Shown piece after piece: positions 23,221-35,385 of a DNA stretch of 64,000 nt. A program made the position numbers and the translations under genes. Each line of letters starts with the position of its first letter. Position 1 is the stretch's first letter. Source of the stretch: Owenia fusiformis (Eukaryota; Annelida; Polychaeta; Sabellida; Oweniidae); contig CAIIXF020000004.1 of NCBI GenBank assembly GCA_903813345.2, positions 22,257,985 to 22,321,984 of the forward strand, given 5' to 3'. The notes under the pieces were generated by a model, which was given only the letters and a program-made list of their open reading frames with translations, made no database searches and was not told the origin of the DNA.

Positions 23221-24930
23221 TGGCCATAAATGACATGATCAATGATTTATCAGTTTTCTACGACTTACCAGAGTTCATTAGCGTCATGATTCTAACTAAC
23301 TGAATGATGAGACTGATCAGAAAACATGATCCATGTTAAAGGATCACATGAAACTACCTTTTCTCAGATTTTTAAAAATCATAGTACATGTTAAAGGGTC
23401 ATATTTCAGATATTTCTGACATCATGGTTGAATAATGTTAAAGCCTCATACTAAACAACCCAAGTTGACATATTTCTGAAAACATGGCAAACAAGGTTAA
23501 GGGGTCATATAATACTACTTTGTATATTTCTGTCAAAATGAGTATATAAAGTAATCAAAGACTTTGAAAAACTCTAAAATAAATTGTTGGTGTTTCAAAC
23601 CTGCCCTTGAGAACATCCGTGACCATAGCTTTTGTTGAAATACTAAGAGTCCAGAGCTTGAAAAAATCACTCATTTTGATATATCGACAAAAGAAGTGTC
23701 AGTTTAGGCCGATCAACTGCAAGCGGATATATCAGGTGAACCTAGTTATTTAATTTTGCACTCGACAGATTGGTTTTTGACCCGTTTTTAATAACGCCAT
23801 CTGGTGACAGTCAATATTCACCTACTACTAAGTATTAGAAACATCGCCACCAATTGTAAGTTAATTGAGTTAAACTTATATTTTTCGATCAAAGGAGTAA
23901 AATGTGTGTCAAAATTATAAATTCCACTTGACTTGATCTTTATCACTTTACCATCATCTTGGAAAAACCAAAACTTTAAATTTTAGAGCCATTAAACCAA
24001 GTCACAAGAAGTATGTAAAATAGTTGCTCATTTGTATAGATATTATGAATATTCTTCCTTTAAAAAGTTATCTGGCTGGAGATAAAACACAAGCCTTTGC
24101 CAGCATTGATCCTTTAAGAACATATAGGCTTTAAGAAGTTATCTGGCCACAGCAGCAACATGAGTTTAACTGGCAATGATTTACCTTATGCTGTCTGTTC
24201 CACAGATACATTGTCAAAATTCATTTATGTCAAGAGATAAACTAGAAGGTACCATAGGTGTTTCAAAATGCAAAATAGAATAAAAAGAGTGGAATTAGCA
24301 AGGAATAAAGTAAAAAGGCATGTAGTCAACACTCTAAATTGTATAGAAATGCAAGAAAATCAGACAGTTCATTCAAATTTTACTGAGAAATAGCATGAAA
24401 TGGGAGAGACTAAAGGCAAATCTAAACATGGGTGAAAAAATATGGTGTGTTTCCCACACTCAATTGCAAAATATGTTCATCAGGAAGAAAAGTTCACCGA
24501 CCCATAAGTTTTAAGGTTTTGAAGAAAGTTCCTCGTTGATGTTTTGAAATAGAAAATGGAAAAAACAGGAATTAGCGAGGAAGTTATCTCTTCGTTATAT
24601 ACCTTAAAAAATGATGTTTTGGTCGTAATTCTATTTCACTAATCATAATGAAATATTCCTCTCTTTCTAGTGATGAACATATTATATCATGAAGGCTAAA
24701 AAGGCATGAAGTCAATACTAGAAACTGTATAGAAATTCAATAATAAGAAACATGGCATTAACATACAAAATGTCACCACCTGCCATTTGTCACAGATGCC
24801 AAAATGCTGACTACCCACCAAATGCTGTACAAAAACAACCAAACACCATCCACAAAAATGTTGGTCGTGACATGAACAGGAAAATTCATTGAGTATTGTG
24901 CAACACGAAGTTCTCAGAGGCTTTATGAAA
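23221..24930. other. Inferred CASK intron
   Basis: No exon was seen. It contains a repeated motif of the AAAGGRTCAYATG type (23,340-23,510), a plus copy of the ~180-bp dispersed element at 24,270-24,394, and a second-family copy at 24,751-24,870. Confidence 0.55.
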
Positions 24931-24937
24931 ATCTTAC

Positions 24938-25015
24938 CTCTCGTGCACGATCTACAGCATCACTAGGGGGCGCTCGAGTAGGACTCAGTGACGTGCTGTT
25001 TATCCTATCATACAA
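24938..25015 (-). CDS. CASK: CASK/LIN-2 exon, start of second L27 region (26 codons)
   Basis: This minus-strand exon lies between a TTTTCAG acceptor (complement of CT at 25,016-25,017) and a GTAAGA donor (complement of AC at 24,936-24,937), phase 0 on both sides. It encodes LYDRINSTSLSPTRAPPSDA then VDRARE. CASK proteins have LYDKIN..., followed by a short linker and PPSDAVQRAKE, at the junction of the first and second L27 domains, so the match is direct. Spliced to the exon at 22,791-22,877 it gives an uninterrupted CASK-like segment. Its base composition is clearly richer in G+C than the introns. The preceding exon, which should end the first L27 domain, was not found with confidence. Confidence 0.88.
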
Positions 25016-25323
25016 CTGAAAATATAAAGATAAAATAACAGGTTAACGAAATAGTCATAATTGTGAAAGCAAGATACACCCTAAAATTAGCATCAATCTA
25101 TTAAACAATTACCTTTAACCTAATTTACTATGGACCAGTTGATCATCTCAGCCTTTATAATGTGACAAATAGTCCATTATTCAATTTGACCAGTAACTGG
25201 TCCATAATTCAATATTCTAACTAGTACATCTTAAATCCGTCTGATGCACCCTGGGATTAACATATACAACTACAAAATGCACTATAAATTCAAAATCCAA
25301 TCAAATGCCCTGATTGTATTCAC

Positions 25324-25425
25324 CTCAATTTCTTCGGGATTTTCTCCCTCTTTATGTACTAATATCCACTGAAGTCCTAGAGCAACAAGGGCCACTTCAC
25401 CCACAATATAATCCATGCCATTACG
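25324..25425 (-). CDS. Candidate exon of unknown identity, 34 codons
   Basis: A 102-bp minus-strand segment with no stop is bounded by an AATAG acceptor (complement of CTATT from 25,426) and a GTGAAT donor (complement of ATTCAC ending at 25,323), phase 0 at both ends. It encodes a hydrophobic core, YIVGEVALVALGLQWILV, followed by an acidic tail, HKEGENPEEIE. It lies 308 bp upstream of the CASK exon that starts LYDRIN and is in a compatible phase. It does not resemble the first L27 domain expected there. It could be a lineage-specific cassette exon adding a membrane-embedded helix, an exon of another gene, or chance. The acceptor has a weak pyrimidine tract. Confidence 0.35.
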
Positions 25426-25429
25426 CTAT

Positions 25430-26048
25430 TAAATATAGTCCCAGGTAAAATAGCTCTGCAAGACATCACTATTATAATGCTATAAGTGTATTTTTATTTT
25501 TCCGTAACAAATATGCGATGATGAGTCAAGAAAAAATCAAACCAGAAAAACAGACATAACAGACAGATTCCACGAATTAAATCCTAACATTTCTGACATG
25601 AGGGAATAATCATACCTTAATCCAGTAAAACCATCAAAATTGAAAACCTTTATAAAACAAACAGATCCTAAAATATACACCTTTGTAACTTACTGACTTT
25701 TCTGCTAAAAATTCCATTGGTTTACGTGTAAATCTGCCTCTAATTGAGCTGAGTCTATTAAAAACAGCACACTTTTGTCTGGTGTTCGATTTGCGCAGGT
25801 GTTCGATTTGCGTAGGTTTAACTGCCTTATGCTCTAATAGATTTCCTCCTGTTCAACATAGTTGATAGATTCATACTATATTTCAAGCGACCTGCAGTCC
25901 AAAATCTTGTAAATGATAAAAGCGAGCATCTCAATTTCAACTCACATCTTAAAATATCCAGAAGTTTGAAAGTTTAGGTAACTTTGATACGCTTCTTGCC
26001 TTACAAATAATTTCTAAGCTTTATGATTTCAACTTGTCATTCTCCAAA
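25430..26048. other. Non-coding interval, inferred intron
   Basis: No gene feature is visible. A scrap of the Tigger-type terminal repeat (GGTGTTCGATTTGCGTAGGTTTAACTG) lies at about 25,780-25,826. Confidence 0.5.
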
Positions 26049-27269
26049 ACTCACTGAAACCTGGAAATTGCTATTTTAAATTAACTCAAATAACAACGTT
26101 TTTTCACATCGATGTAAGATAAAAGAAAGGGAGATTCCTTTAATTCAAGTTCCTGGTTTTAATCTTTTTTTAGAATCAAGAACACGAAAATCTTACCAAC
26201 TGCATCATGTCTCTTTAGCGTCTTAAACTTGAACAGCTTCAAAAATTATGACATATTTACATGTCAGAAATTTCTTGGCATTGTTTTCAAAATATTATCG
26301 AAACACAAAATCAATATTGATAAACTTACGTTTTTGGTGTTGCATTACAAGATAAATAATATTAATGACAGCTGAAGAGTTATGAAAGTATCGTTGACAG
26401 GCGAAATGACATGTGAAAATAGCATCATGGCGTGATGTTTTAAAATGCAAAATAAAGTGGAAAAGAGTGGAATTAGCAAGGAATGAAGTAAACAGGCATG
26501 TATTTGATACTCTAAATTGTATAGAAATGCTAAAAAATCAGGCAGTTTATTTGAGTTTTAGAGAGAAAAAACATAAAATAAACATGAGTAAAGAGAAAAT
26601 GTCATGACAGGCATGTTTTTAAATGCAAAATAGAGTGAGAAAGAGTGGAATTAGCAAGGAATAAAGTAAACAGGCATGTAGTCAACACTCTAAGTTATAT
26701 GAAATGCAAAAATCAGACACTTCATTCAAATCTTAAAGAGAAATAACAAAAAGTAAACATGCTCAAAAAAGTTCAAGAGATAATCTAGTTTGGGGGATTC
26801 GTTGTAAGAGTCACTTCCTGCAGATCTTTAAACCACAAAATAAACAAAATATCATATTTTCAATCAAAAGAAATTCTTAAAGCCTAACCTCAAAATGATG
26901 AGGTAACGAGAATTGTTTGATTTTTCATCTCTTAGGCTGTCAGAGATTCAGATACCAAAGAAGTCATTAAAATGCACTTTTTAAATTTAATAATATCTTT
27001 ATAGGGCAGTTAATCGATCAGAATTACAGCTTTTCAACTTTGAGTACCTTGAAAAGTCTAAGGATGTAAAACCATTGGGATTATACAGTAAAACCAGTAA
27101 AATCTGTACAAGTTGAAAACTTTTGGTACATGAAAGTGTTCACCATTTCAAAAGAGTCATTTAACATTAGGTATGACTTTAAAGTGTTCTAATTATGGAA
27201 GTGTTCTATTTACAGAGGTTCATTTTACATGAGGTCAATGGATCCAGGACTTTGAAGTGTTCTACTTAT
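26049..27269. repeat. 1,221-bp tandem duplication, first copy
   Basis: This unit is followed immediately by a second copy at 27,270-28,490. Every stretch compared appears identical at an offset of 1,221. It contains two plus copies of the ~180-bp dispersed element (26,441-26,566 and 26,622-26,742) and ends with a Tigger-type scrap (GTGTTCTATTTACAGAGGTT). Confidence 0.95.
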
Positions 27270-28490
27270 ACTCACTGAAACCTGGAAATTGCTATTTTAA
27301 ATTAACTCAAATAACAACGTTTTTTCACATCGATGTAAGATAAAAGAAAGGGAGATTCCTTTAATTCAAGTTCCTGGTTTTAATCTTTTTTTAGAATCAA
27401 GAACACGAAAATCTTACCAACTGCATCATGTCTCTTTAGCGTCTTAAACTTGAACAGCTTCAAAAATTATGACATATTTACATGTCAGAAATTTCTTGGC
27501 ATTGTTTTCAAAATATTATCGAAACACAAAATCAATATTGATAAACTTACGTTTTTGGTGTTGCATTACAAGATAAATAATATTAATGACAGCTGAAGAG
27601 TTATGAAAGTATCGTTGACAGGCGAAATGACATGTGAAAATAGCATCATGGCGTGATGTTTTAAAATGCAAAATAAAGTGGAAAAGAGTGGAATTAGCAA
27701 GGAATGAAGTAAACAGGCATGTATTTGATACTCTAAATTGTATAGAAATGCTAAAAAATCAGGCAGTTTATTTGAGTTTTAGAGAGAAAAAACATAAAAT
27801 AAACATGAGTAAAGAGAAAATGTCATGACAGGCATGTTTTTAAATGCAAAATAGAGTGAGAAAGAGTGGAATTAGCAAGGAATAAAGTAAACAGGCATGT
27901 AGTCAACACTCTAAGTTATATGAAATGCAAAAATCAGACACTTCATTCAAATCTTAAAGAGAAATAACAAAAAGTAAACATGCTCAAAAAAGTTCAAGAG
28001 ATAATCTAGTTTGGGGGATTCGTTGTAAGAGTCACTTCCTGCAGATCTTTAAACCACAAAATAAACAAAATATCATATTTTCAATCAAAAGAAATTCTTA
28101 AAGCCTAACCTCAAAATGATGAGGTAACGAGAATTGTTTGATTTTTCATCTCTTAGGCTGTCAGAGATTCAGATACCAAAGAAGTCATTAAAATGCACTT
28201 TTTAAATTTAATAATATCTTTATAGGGCAGTTAATCGATCAGAATTACAGCTTTTCAACTTTGAGTACCTTGAAAAGTCTAAGGATGTAAAACCATTGGG
28301 ATTATACAGTAAAACCAGTAAAATCTGTACAAGTTGAAAACTTTTGGTACATGAAAGTGTTCACCATTTCAAAAGAGTCATTTAACATTAGGTATGACTT
28401 TAAAGTGTTCTAATTATGGAAGTGTTCTATTTACAGAGGTTCATTTTACATGAGGTCAATGGATCCAGGACTTTGAAGTGTTCTACTTAT
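27270..28490. repeat. 1,221-bp tandem duplication, second copy
   Basis: An apparently identical repeat of the preceding 1,221 bp. The dispersed elements recur at 27,662-27,787 and 27,843-27,963. Divergence starts at 28,491, where the Tigger-type scrap continues into ACTTATAGAGGTGTTCCACT. The junction TACTTATACTCACTGAAACC at about 27,262-27,281 is the diagnostic breakpoint. Confidence 0.95.
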
Positions 28491-28856
28491 AGAGGTGTTC
28501 CACTAGTAGAAGTTAAGCTTACACTAAGTTAATGACTCCAACAAGGTATTCTACTAATAGCATTGCTCCACTTTACAGGTTTTTATTATAAATCACATTA
28601 ATTAACCTAGTGTTTCTTTTAATGAGTTTAATGTTTTTTATTTGTAAAAAATGATATAACTGCCAGATTTTTTATCCAAACTCAGAAAAAAGACGAAGCA
28701 GCCACGAAAATAGGCACAATCCTAAATTACACTTATGCAAAAACACCACTATACAAATTACATCCAGAAATACAATGAAATGTTGTTAGCATATGTTTTG
28801 CAATTCTTAGGATTCATAAATATGGAGTTTAGCTATTTACTGGTAAGTCTATCTGC

Positions 28857-29525
28857 CATCCCAGAATGCAATGCCTATCCCAGAATGCAAAATAATATCC
28901 CAGAATGCAACATATATTCCAGAATGAAAAATAATATCCCATAATGCAACATGGATATCAAATCTAACCTATATTCCTGATAACAGGAGAACAGGCTAAT
29001 AAACCCATCAAAAACAAATGTTTTGAATTAGGTAAAATATGTTACAACTAATTCTAATGGCTTCTATTTTGGAAAGTAGTTACACTGATTGCTTTCAAGA
29101 ATTCCACAAAAATAAGCCTCACTGAAAGAGGCTTGAAGAAATGTGTACTGAGTAAGGTAAATCCCAGAGAAGTTTTTTTCTTCCAAAAACTTCCATTGTT
29201 ATAACCATTTGATTCATTGAAATTACCATTTGATTCATTGATATTATAATCTGATTCATTGATATCACAATTGAATTAGTGGATGATAGTACGATTGAAA
29301 TAAAAGGTATTACCGAATTAATTGATATTACCATTGGATTAATTGTTATTACCATTGGATTCATTGATATTACCATTACTTTTTCCAATTTCTGAGATTC
29401 TGTTAAAATATCGATTCACTAGATCAATGGATTCACTGATATTACCATTGGATTCAAAGATAGTACTATTGCATTGAATTGATTGATATTACCATATTGG
29501 ATTCATTGATATTACCATTATATCT
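28857..29525. repeat. Two short minisatellites
   Basis: At 28,857-28,950 a unit of about 23 bp, built on ATCCCAGAATGCAAAATAAT, is repeated four to five times. At 29,195-29,370 and 29,430-29,525 a 21-bp unit, ATTGATATTACCATTTGATTC, recurs about a dozen times with variants. The 89-codon minus-strand frame across the second array is repeat-derived. Confidence 0.75.
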
Positions 29526-29863
29526 TTTTTCACCCATTTAGGATTCAGGAAATTCTGAAAAACTAATACTTGTATATTTTGCATTGATCAATTTATATCA
29601 GATTTTTTTTAGTGAGAACTGGTAAAACATAAGAACTTGAAATCATTTGTGAAAAAAATCTGGAGAAAATGTGCCTGTAATCTATGTTCGTTTTAAAGTG
29701 TGAATGTACATTTTGTTGATTCCCTTGATCTTTTTTATCTCCTAACAAAATGCTAAGATGTAAAACATGTTGTGTTACACATGTGTAAATTAATCCTAGA
29801 TTTTCTGATCTCTTGAAGCTTTCATCAAATCTCTAACATCCTTTTGTTGAATTGAAGTAGGGA

Positions 29864-30114
29864 GATATGTTATTTTACTCTAAATATGAATCGAACCAAC
29901 CAATTTTCTTGCTTTTTCATACAATTTAGAGTGTTGACTTCATACCTTTTACTCTATTCCTTGCTGATTTCACTCAATTTCTCTCTAAAATTTGAATGAA
30001 GTGTTTGATTTTCTTGCAATACTATACAATTTAGAGTGTTAACGTAACATGCCTGTTTACTTTATTCTTTACCGATTTCATACTTTTGCACTCTATTTTG
30101 CATTTTAAAACAAG
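29864..30114 (-). repeat. Dispersed ~180-bp element, two minus copies in tandem
   Basis: Copies at 29,864-29,963 and 29,964-30,114 are joined directly at the TTGCTGATTTCACTCAATTTC block, the same join seen at 10.7 kb. Confidence 0.8.
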
Positions 30115-30890
30115 ACCTTGATGTTTCATATGAATCTCAATCACAACCTGACCTGACATCCATCTTTAAAGGTAAAATCTGTCATGCAGATGTGATGAAA
30201 TACAAACAATATTTACATAGTAATTTTTCTTGTAATTCAGCAGAATTATTTAAGTAATTAAATCAAATTTGTCTATTCCAGTCAAAAAGGAGAAGAACAT
30301 TATTACCAGTCAAAAAGAAGATGGCCCAAGAATGCTGGGAAATGACCTTCCTTTGACAACATCATTACCCAAAAGCCAAGAGTAATCATGAGACTCTTAT
30401 AAAAACACACAAATGAAAATCTTGAAAAGGGTCAACTGACATATTACTAATTTTCCCAGAGGGCAACTTAACCAGAATGTGTGGATGAACTAGAAGCCTG
30501 ATTTGTATTCAATCCACTTAAGATAATACTGAATAATTGCAAATAATTGGAAATAAGTACCTATTATTAGACCTTATTCATGTTATTCTGTCCACATTGA
30601 GGTATTAGCCGATATCAGTTTGTCAGTATAGAATGGATATTATGAGACTCATCAGTGCTTTTAATAATCTCCTTATTTTTGCAATAAGGCAGAGATGCTC
30701 TGAGAATCAGAATCCAAACACCTCTCTAATGTGAATACACAAGCAAATTATATTGACTCCCATACAAGGTTGAACGGGGCTCAGAAAATATGAGTAAGTC
30801 AAGCAAAAAAAAGCACACAACGGGCTTGTATGGGACTCTTTTTCAAGGCCTGAACAAGCAAGTGCAACACCTGTAATAATTATAATTTCT
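30115..30890. other. Non-coding interval with an inverted repeat sharing the satellite motif
   Basis: No exon was recognised. GACTCCCATACAAG at 30,755-30,768 and CTTGTATGGGACTC at 30,825-30,838 form an inverted repeat with one mismatch. The shared core CCCATACAAG is also part of the 42-bp satellite monomer that begins 54 bp later. Confidence 0.55.
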
Positions 30891-32191
30891 AGACCCGTAC
30901 AAGCATTTATGAGGCTCATAGTGTTCAATGTGAGGCCCATACAAGCATTTATGAGGCTCGTAGTGTTCAATGTGAGGCCCATACAAGCATTTATGAGGCT
31001 CGTAGTGTTCAATGTGAGGCCCATACAAGCATTTATGAGGCTCGTAGTGTTCAATGTGAGGCCCATACAAGCATTTATGAGGCTCATAGTGTTCAATGTG
31101 AGGCCCATACAAGCATTTATGAGGCTCGTAGTGTTCAATGTGAGGCCCATACAAGCATATATGAGGCTCGTAGTGTTCAATGTGAGGCCCATACAAGCAT
31201 TTATGAGGCTCGTAGTGTTCAATGTGAGGCCCATACAAGCATTTATGAGGCTCATAGTGTTCAATGTGAGGCCCATACAAGCATTTATGAGGCTCGTAGT
31301 GTTCAATGTGAGGCCCATACAAGCATTTATGAGGCTCGTAGTGTTCAATGTGAGGCCCATAGAAGCAAGCATTTATGAGGCTCGTAGTGTTCAATGTGAG
31401 GCCCATAGAAGCATTTATGAGGCTCGTAGTGTTCAATGTGAGGCCCATACAAGCATTTATGAGGCTCATAGTGTTCAATGTGAGGCCCATACAAGCATTT
31501 ATGAGGCTCATAGTGTTCAATGTGAGGCCCATAGAAGCATTTATGAGGCTCGAAGTGTTCAATGTGAGGCCCATACAAGCATTGATAAGGCTCATAGTGT
31601 TCAATGTGAGGCCCATACAAGCATTTATGAGGCTCATAGTGTTCAATGTGAGGCCCATACAAGCATTTATGAGGCTCGTAGTGTTCAATGTGAGGCCCAT
31701 ACAAGCATTGATAAGGCTCATAGTGTTCAATGTGAGGCCCATACAAGCATTTATGAGGCTCATAGTGTTCAATGTGAGGCCCATACAAGCATTTATGGGG
31801 CTCGTAGTGTTCAATGTGAGGCCCATACAAGCATTTATGAGGCTCATAGTGTTCAATGTGAGGCCCATACAAGCATTTATGAGGCTCGTAGTGTTCAATG
31901 TGAGGCCCATACAAGCATTTATGAGGCTCGTAGTGTTCAATGTGAGGCCCATAGAAGCATTTATGAGGCTCATAGTGTTCAATGTGAGGCCCATACAAGC
32001 ATTTATGAGGCTCGTAGTGTTCATCGTGAGGCCCATACAAGCATTTATGAGGCTCGTAGTGTTCAATGTGAGGCCCATACAAGCATTTATGAGGCTCATA
32101 GTGTTCAAAGTGAGGCCCATACAAGCATTTATGAGGCTCGTAGTGTTCAAATTGAGGCCCATACAAGCATTTATGAGGCTCGTAGTGTTCA

Positions 32192-33788
32192 ATGTGTGAC
32201 CATACAAGCATTTATGAGGCTCGTAGTGTTCAATGTGAGGCCCATACAAGCATTTATGAGGCTCGTAGTGTTCATCATGAGGCCCATACAAGCATTTATG
32301 AGGCTCGTAGTGTTCAATGTGAGGCCCATACAAGCATTTATGAGGCTCATAGTGTTCAAAGTGAGGCCCATACAAGCATTTATGAGGCTCGTAGTGTTCA
32401 AATTGAGGCCCATACAAGCATTTATGAGGCTCATAGTGTTCAATGTGTGACCATACAAGCATTTATGAGGCTCATAGTGTTCAATGTGAGGCCCATACAA
32501 GCATTTATGAGGCTCTTAGTGTTCAATGTGAGGCCCATACAAGCATTTATGAGGCTCATAGTGTTCAATGTGAGGCCCATACAAGCATTTATGAGGCTCA
32601 TAGTGTTCAATGTGAGGCCCATAGAAGCAAGCATTTATGAGGCTCGAAGTGTTCAATGTGAGGCCCATACAAGCATTGATAAGGCTCATAGTGTTCAATG
32701 TGAGGCCCATACAAGCATTTATGAGGCTCATAGTGTTCAATGTGAGGCCCATACAAGCATTTATGAGGCTCGTAGTGTTCAATGTGAGGCCCATACAAGC
32801 ATTGATAAGGCTCATAGTGTTCAATGTGAGGCCCATACAAGCATTTATGAGGCTCATAGTGTTCAATGTGAGGCCCATACAAGCATTTATGGGGCTCGTA
32901 GTGTTCAATGTGAGGCCCATACAAGCATTTATGAGGCTCATAGTGTTCAATGTGAGGCCCATACAAGCATTTATGAGGCTCGTAGTGTTCAATGTGAGGC
33001 CCATACAAGCATTTATGAGGCTCGTAGTGTTCAATGTGAGGCCCATAGAAGCATTTATGAGGCTCATAGTGTTCAATGTGAGGCCCATACAAGCATTTAT
33101 GAGGCTCGTAGTGTTCATCGTGAGGCCCATACAAGCATTTATGAGGCTCGTAGTGTTCAATGTGAGGCCCATACAAGCATTTATGAGGCTCATAGTGTTC
33201 AAAGTGAGGCCCATACAAGCATTTATGAGGCTCGTAGTGTTCAAATTGAGGCCCATACAAGCATTTATGAGGCTCGTAGTGTTCAATGTGTGACCATACA
33301 AGCATTTATGAGGCTCGTAGTGTTCAATGTGAGGCCTATACAAGCATTTATGAGGCTCATAGTGTTCAATGTGAGGCCTATACAAGCATTTATGAGGCTC
33401 GTAGTGTTCAATTCGAGGCCCATACAACCATTTATGAGGCTCGTAATGTTCAATGTGAGGCCCATACAAGCATTTATGAGGCTCGTAATGTTCAATGTGA
33501 GGCCCATACAAGCATTTATGAGGCTCATAGTGTTCAATTCGAGGCCCATACAACCATTTATGAGGCTCGTAGTGTTCAATGTGAGGCCCATACAAGCATT
33601 TATGAGGCTCGTAGTGTTCAATGTGAGGCCCATACAAGCATATATGAGGCTCGTAGTGTTCAATGTGAGGCCCATACAAGCATATATGAGGCTCATAGTG
33701 TTCAAAGTGAGGCCCATACAAGCATTTATGAGGCTCGTAGTGTTCAAATTGAGGCCCATACAAGCATTTATGAGGCTCGTAGTGTTCA
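32192..33788. repeat. Higher-order repeat, 1,597-bp unit, copy 1
   Basis: The pattern of variant monomers in 32,192-33,788 recurs from 33,789 at an offset of 1,597 bp. That equals 38 monomers (1,596), minus three single-base losses, plus one 4-bp gain. The markers (TGTGTGACCATAC at about 32,194, 32,445 and 33,288; GAAGCAAGC at about 32,622) recur 1,597 bp later. Confidence 0.9.
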
Positions 33789-35385
33789 ATGTGTGACCAT
33801 ACAAGCATTTATGAGGCTCGTAGTGTTCAATGTGAGGCCCATACAAGCATTTATGAGGCTCGTAGTGTTCATCATGAGGCCCATACAAGCATTTATGAGG
33901 CTCGTAGTGTTCAATGTGAGGCCCATACAAGCATTTATGAGGCTCATAGTGTTCAAAGTGAGGCCCATACAAGCATTTATGAGGCTCGTAGTGTTCAAAT
34001 TGAGGCCCATACAAGCATTTATGAGGCTCATAGTGTTCAATGTGTGACCATACAAGCATTTATGAGGCTCATAGTGTTCAATGTGAGGCCCATACAAGCA
34101 TTTATGAGGCTCTTAGTGTTCAATGTGAGGCCCATACAAGCATTTATGAGGCTCATAGTGTTCAATGTGAGGCCCATACAAGCATTTATGAGGCTCATAG
34201 TGTTCAATGTGAGGCCCATAGAAGCAAGCATTTATGAGGCTCGAAGTGTTCAATGTGAGGCCCATACAAGCATTGATAAGGCTCATAGTGTTCAATGTGA
34301 GGCCCATACAAGCATTTATGAGGCTCATAGTGTTCAATGTGAGGCCCATACAAGCATTTATGAGGCTCGTAGTGTTCAATGTGAGGCCCATACAAGCATT
34401 GATAAGGCTCATAGTGTTCAATGTGAGGCCCATACAAGCATTTATGAGGCTCATAGTGTTCAATGTGAGGCCCATACAAGCATTTATGGGGCTCGTAGTG
34501 TTCAATGTGAGGCCCATACAAGCATTTATGAGGCTCATAGTGTTCAATGTGAGGCCCATACAAGCATTTATGAGGCTCGTAGTGTTCAATGTGAGGCCCA
34601 TACAAGCATTTATGAGGCTCGTAGTGTTCAATGTGAGGCCCATAGAAGCATTTATGAGGCTCATAGTGTTCAATGTGAGGCCCATACAAGCATTTATGAG
34701 GCTCGTAGTGTTCATCGTGAGGCCCATACAAGCATTTATGAGGCTCGTAGTGTTCAATGTGAGGCCCATACAAGCATTTATGAGGCTCATAGTGTTCAAA
34801 GTGAGGCCCATACAAGCATTTATGAGGCTCGTAGTGTTCAAATTGAGGCCCATACAAGCATTTATGAGGCTCGTAGTGTTCAATGTGTGACCATACAAGC
34901 ATTTATGAGGCTCGTAGTGTTCAATGTGAGGCCTATACAAGCATTTATGAGGCTCATAGTGTTCAATGTGAGGCCTATACAAGCATTTATGAGGCTCGTA
35001 GTGTTCAATTCGAGGCCCATACAACCATTTATGAGGCTCGTAATGTTCAATGTGAGGCCCATACAAGCATTTATGAGGCTCGTAATGTTCAATGTGAGGC
35101 CCATACAAGCATTTATGAGGCTCATAGTGTTCAATTCGAGGCCCATACAACCATTTATGAGGCTCGTAGTGTTCAATGTGAGGCCCATACAAGCATTTAT
35201 GAGGCTCGTAGTGTTCAATGTGAGGCCCATACAAGCATATATGAGGCTCGTAGTGTTCAATGTGAGGCCCATACAAGCATATATGAGGCTCGTAGTGTTC
35301 AATGTGAGGCCCATACAAGCATTTATGAGGCTCGTAGTGTTCAATGTGAGGCCCATACAAGCATTTATGAGGCTCGTAGTGTTCA
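33789..35385. repeat. Higher-order repeat, 1,597-bp unit, copy 2
   Basis: It reproduces the marker order of the preceding copy up to about 35,280. Beyond that, an independent 336-bp (8-monomer) sub-block is duplicated, marked by CTCGTATTGTTC at about 35,416 and again at about 35,752. An older partial copy (31,543-32,199 matching 32,637-33,293 at an offset of 1,094) shows earlier rounds of expansion. Confidence 0.85.

Noticed and set aside
26187-26240. Possible very short initiating exon (ATGATGCAGTTG before GTAAGA) on the minus strand
   Set aside because: Only four codons, no supporting acceptor partner or homology, and it is duplicated exactly with the tandem repeat.
26413-26607. Conserved-looking 64-codon frame, repeated exactly at 27,634
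   Set aside because: It is the translation of the ~180-bp dispersed element within the 1,221-bp duplication. The same peptide pattern recurs in many copies with stops.
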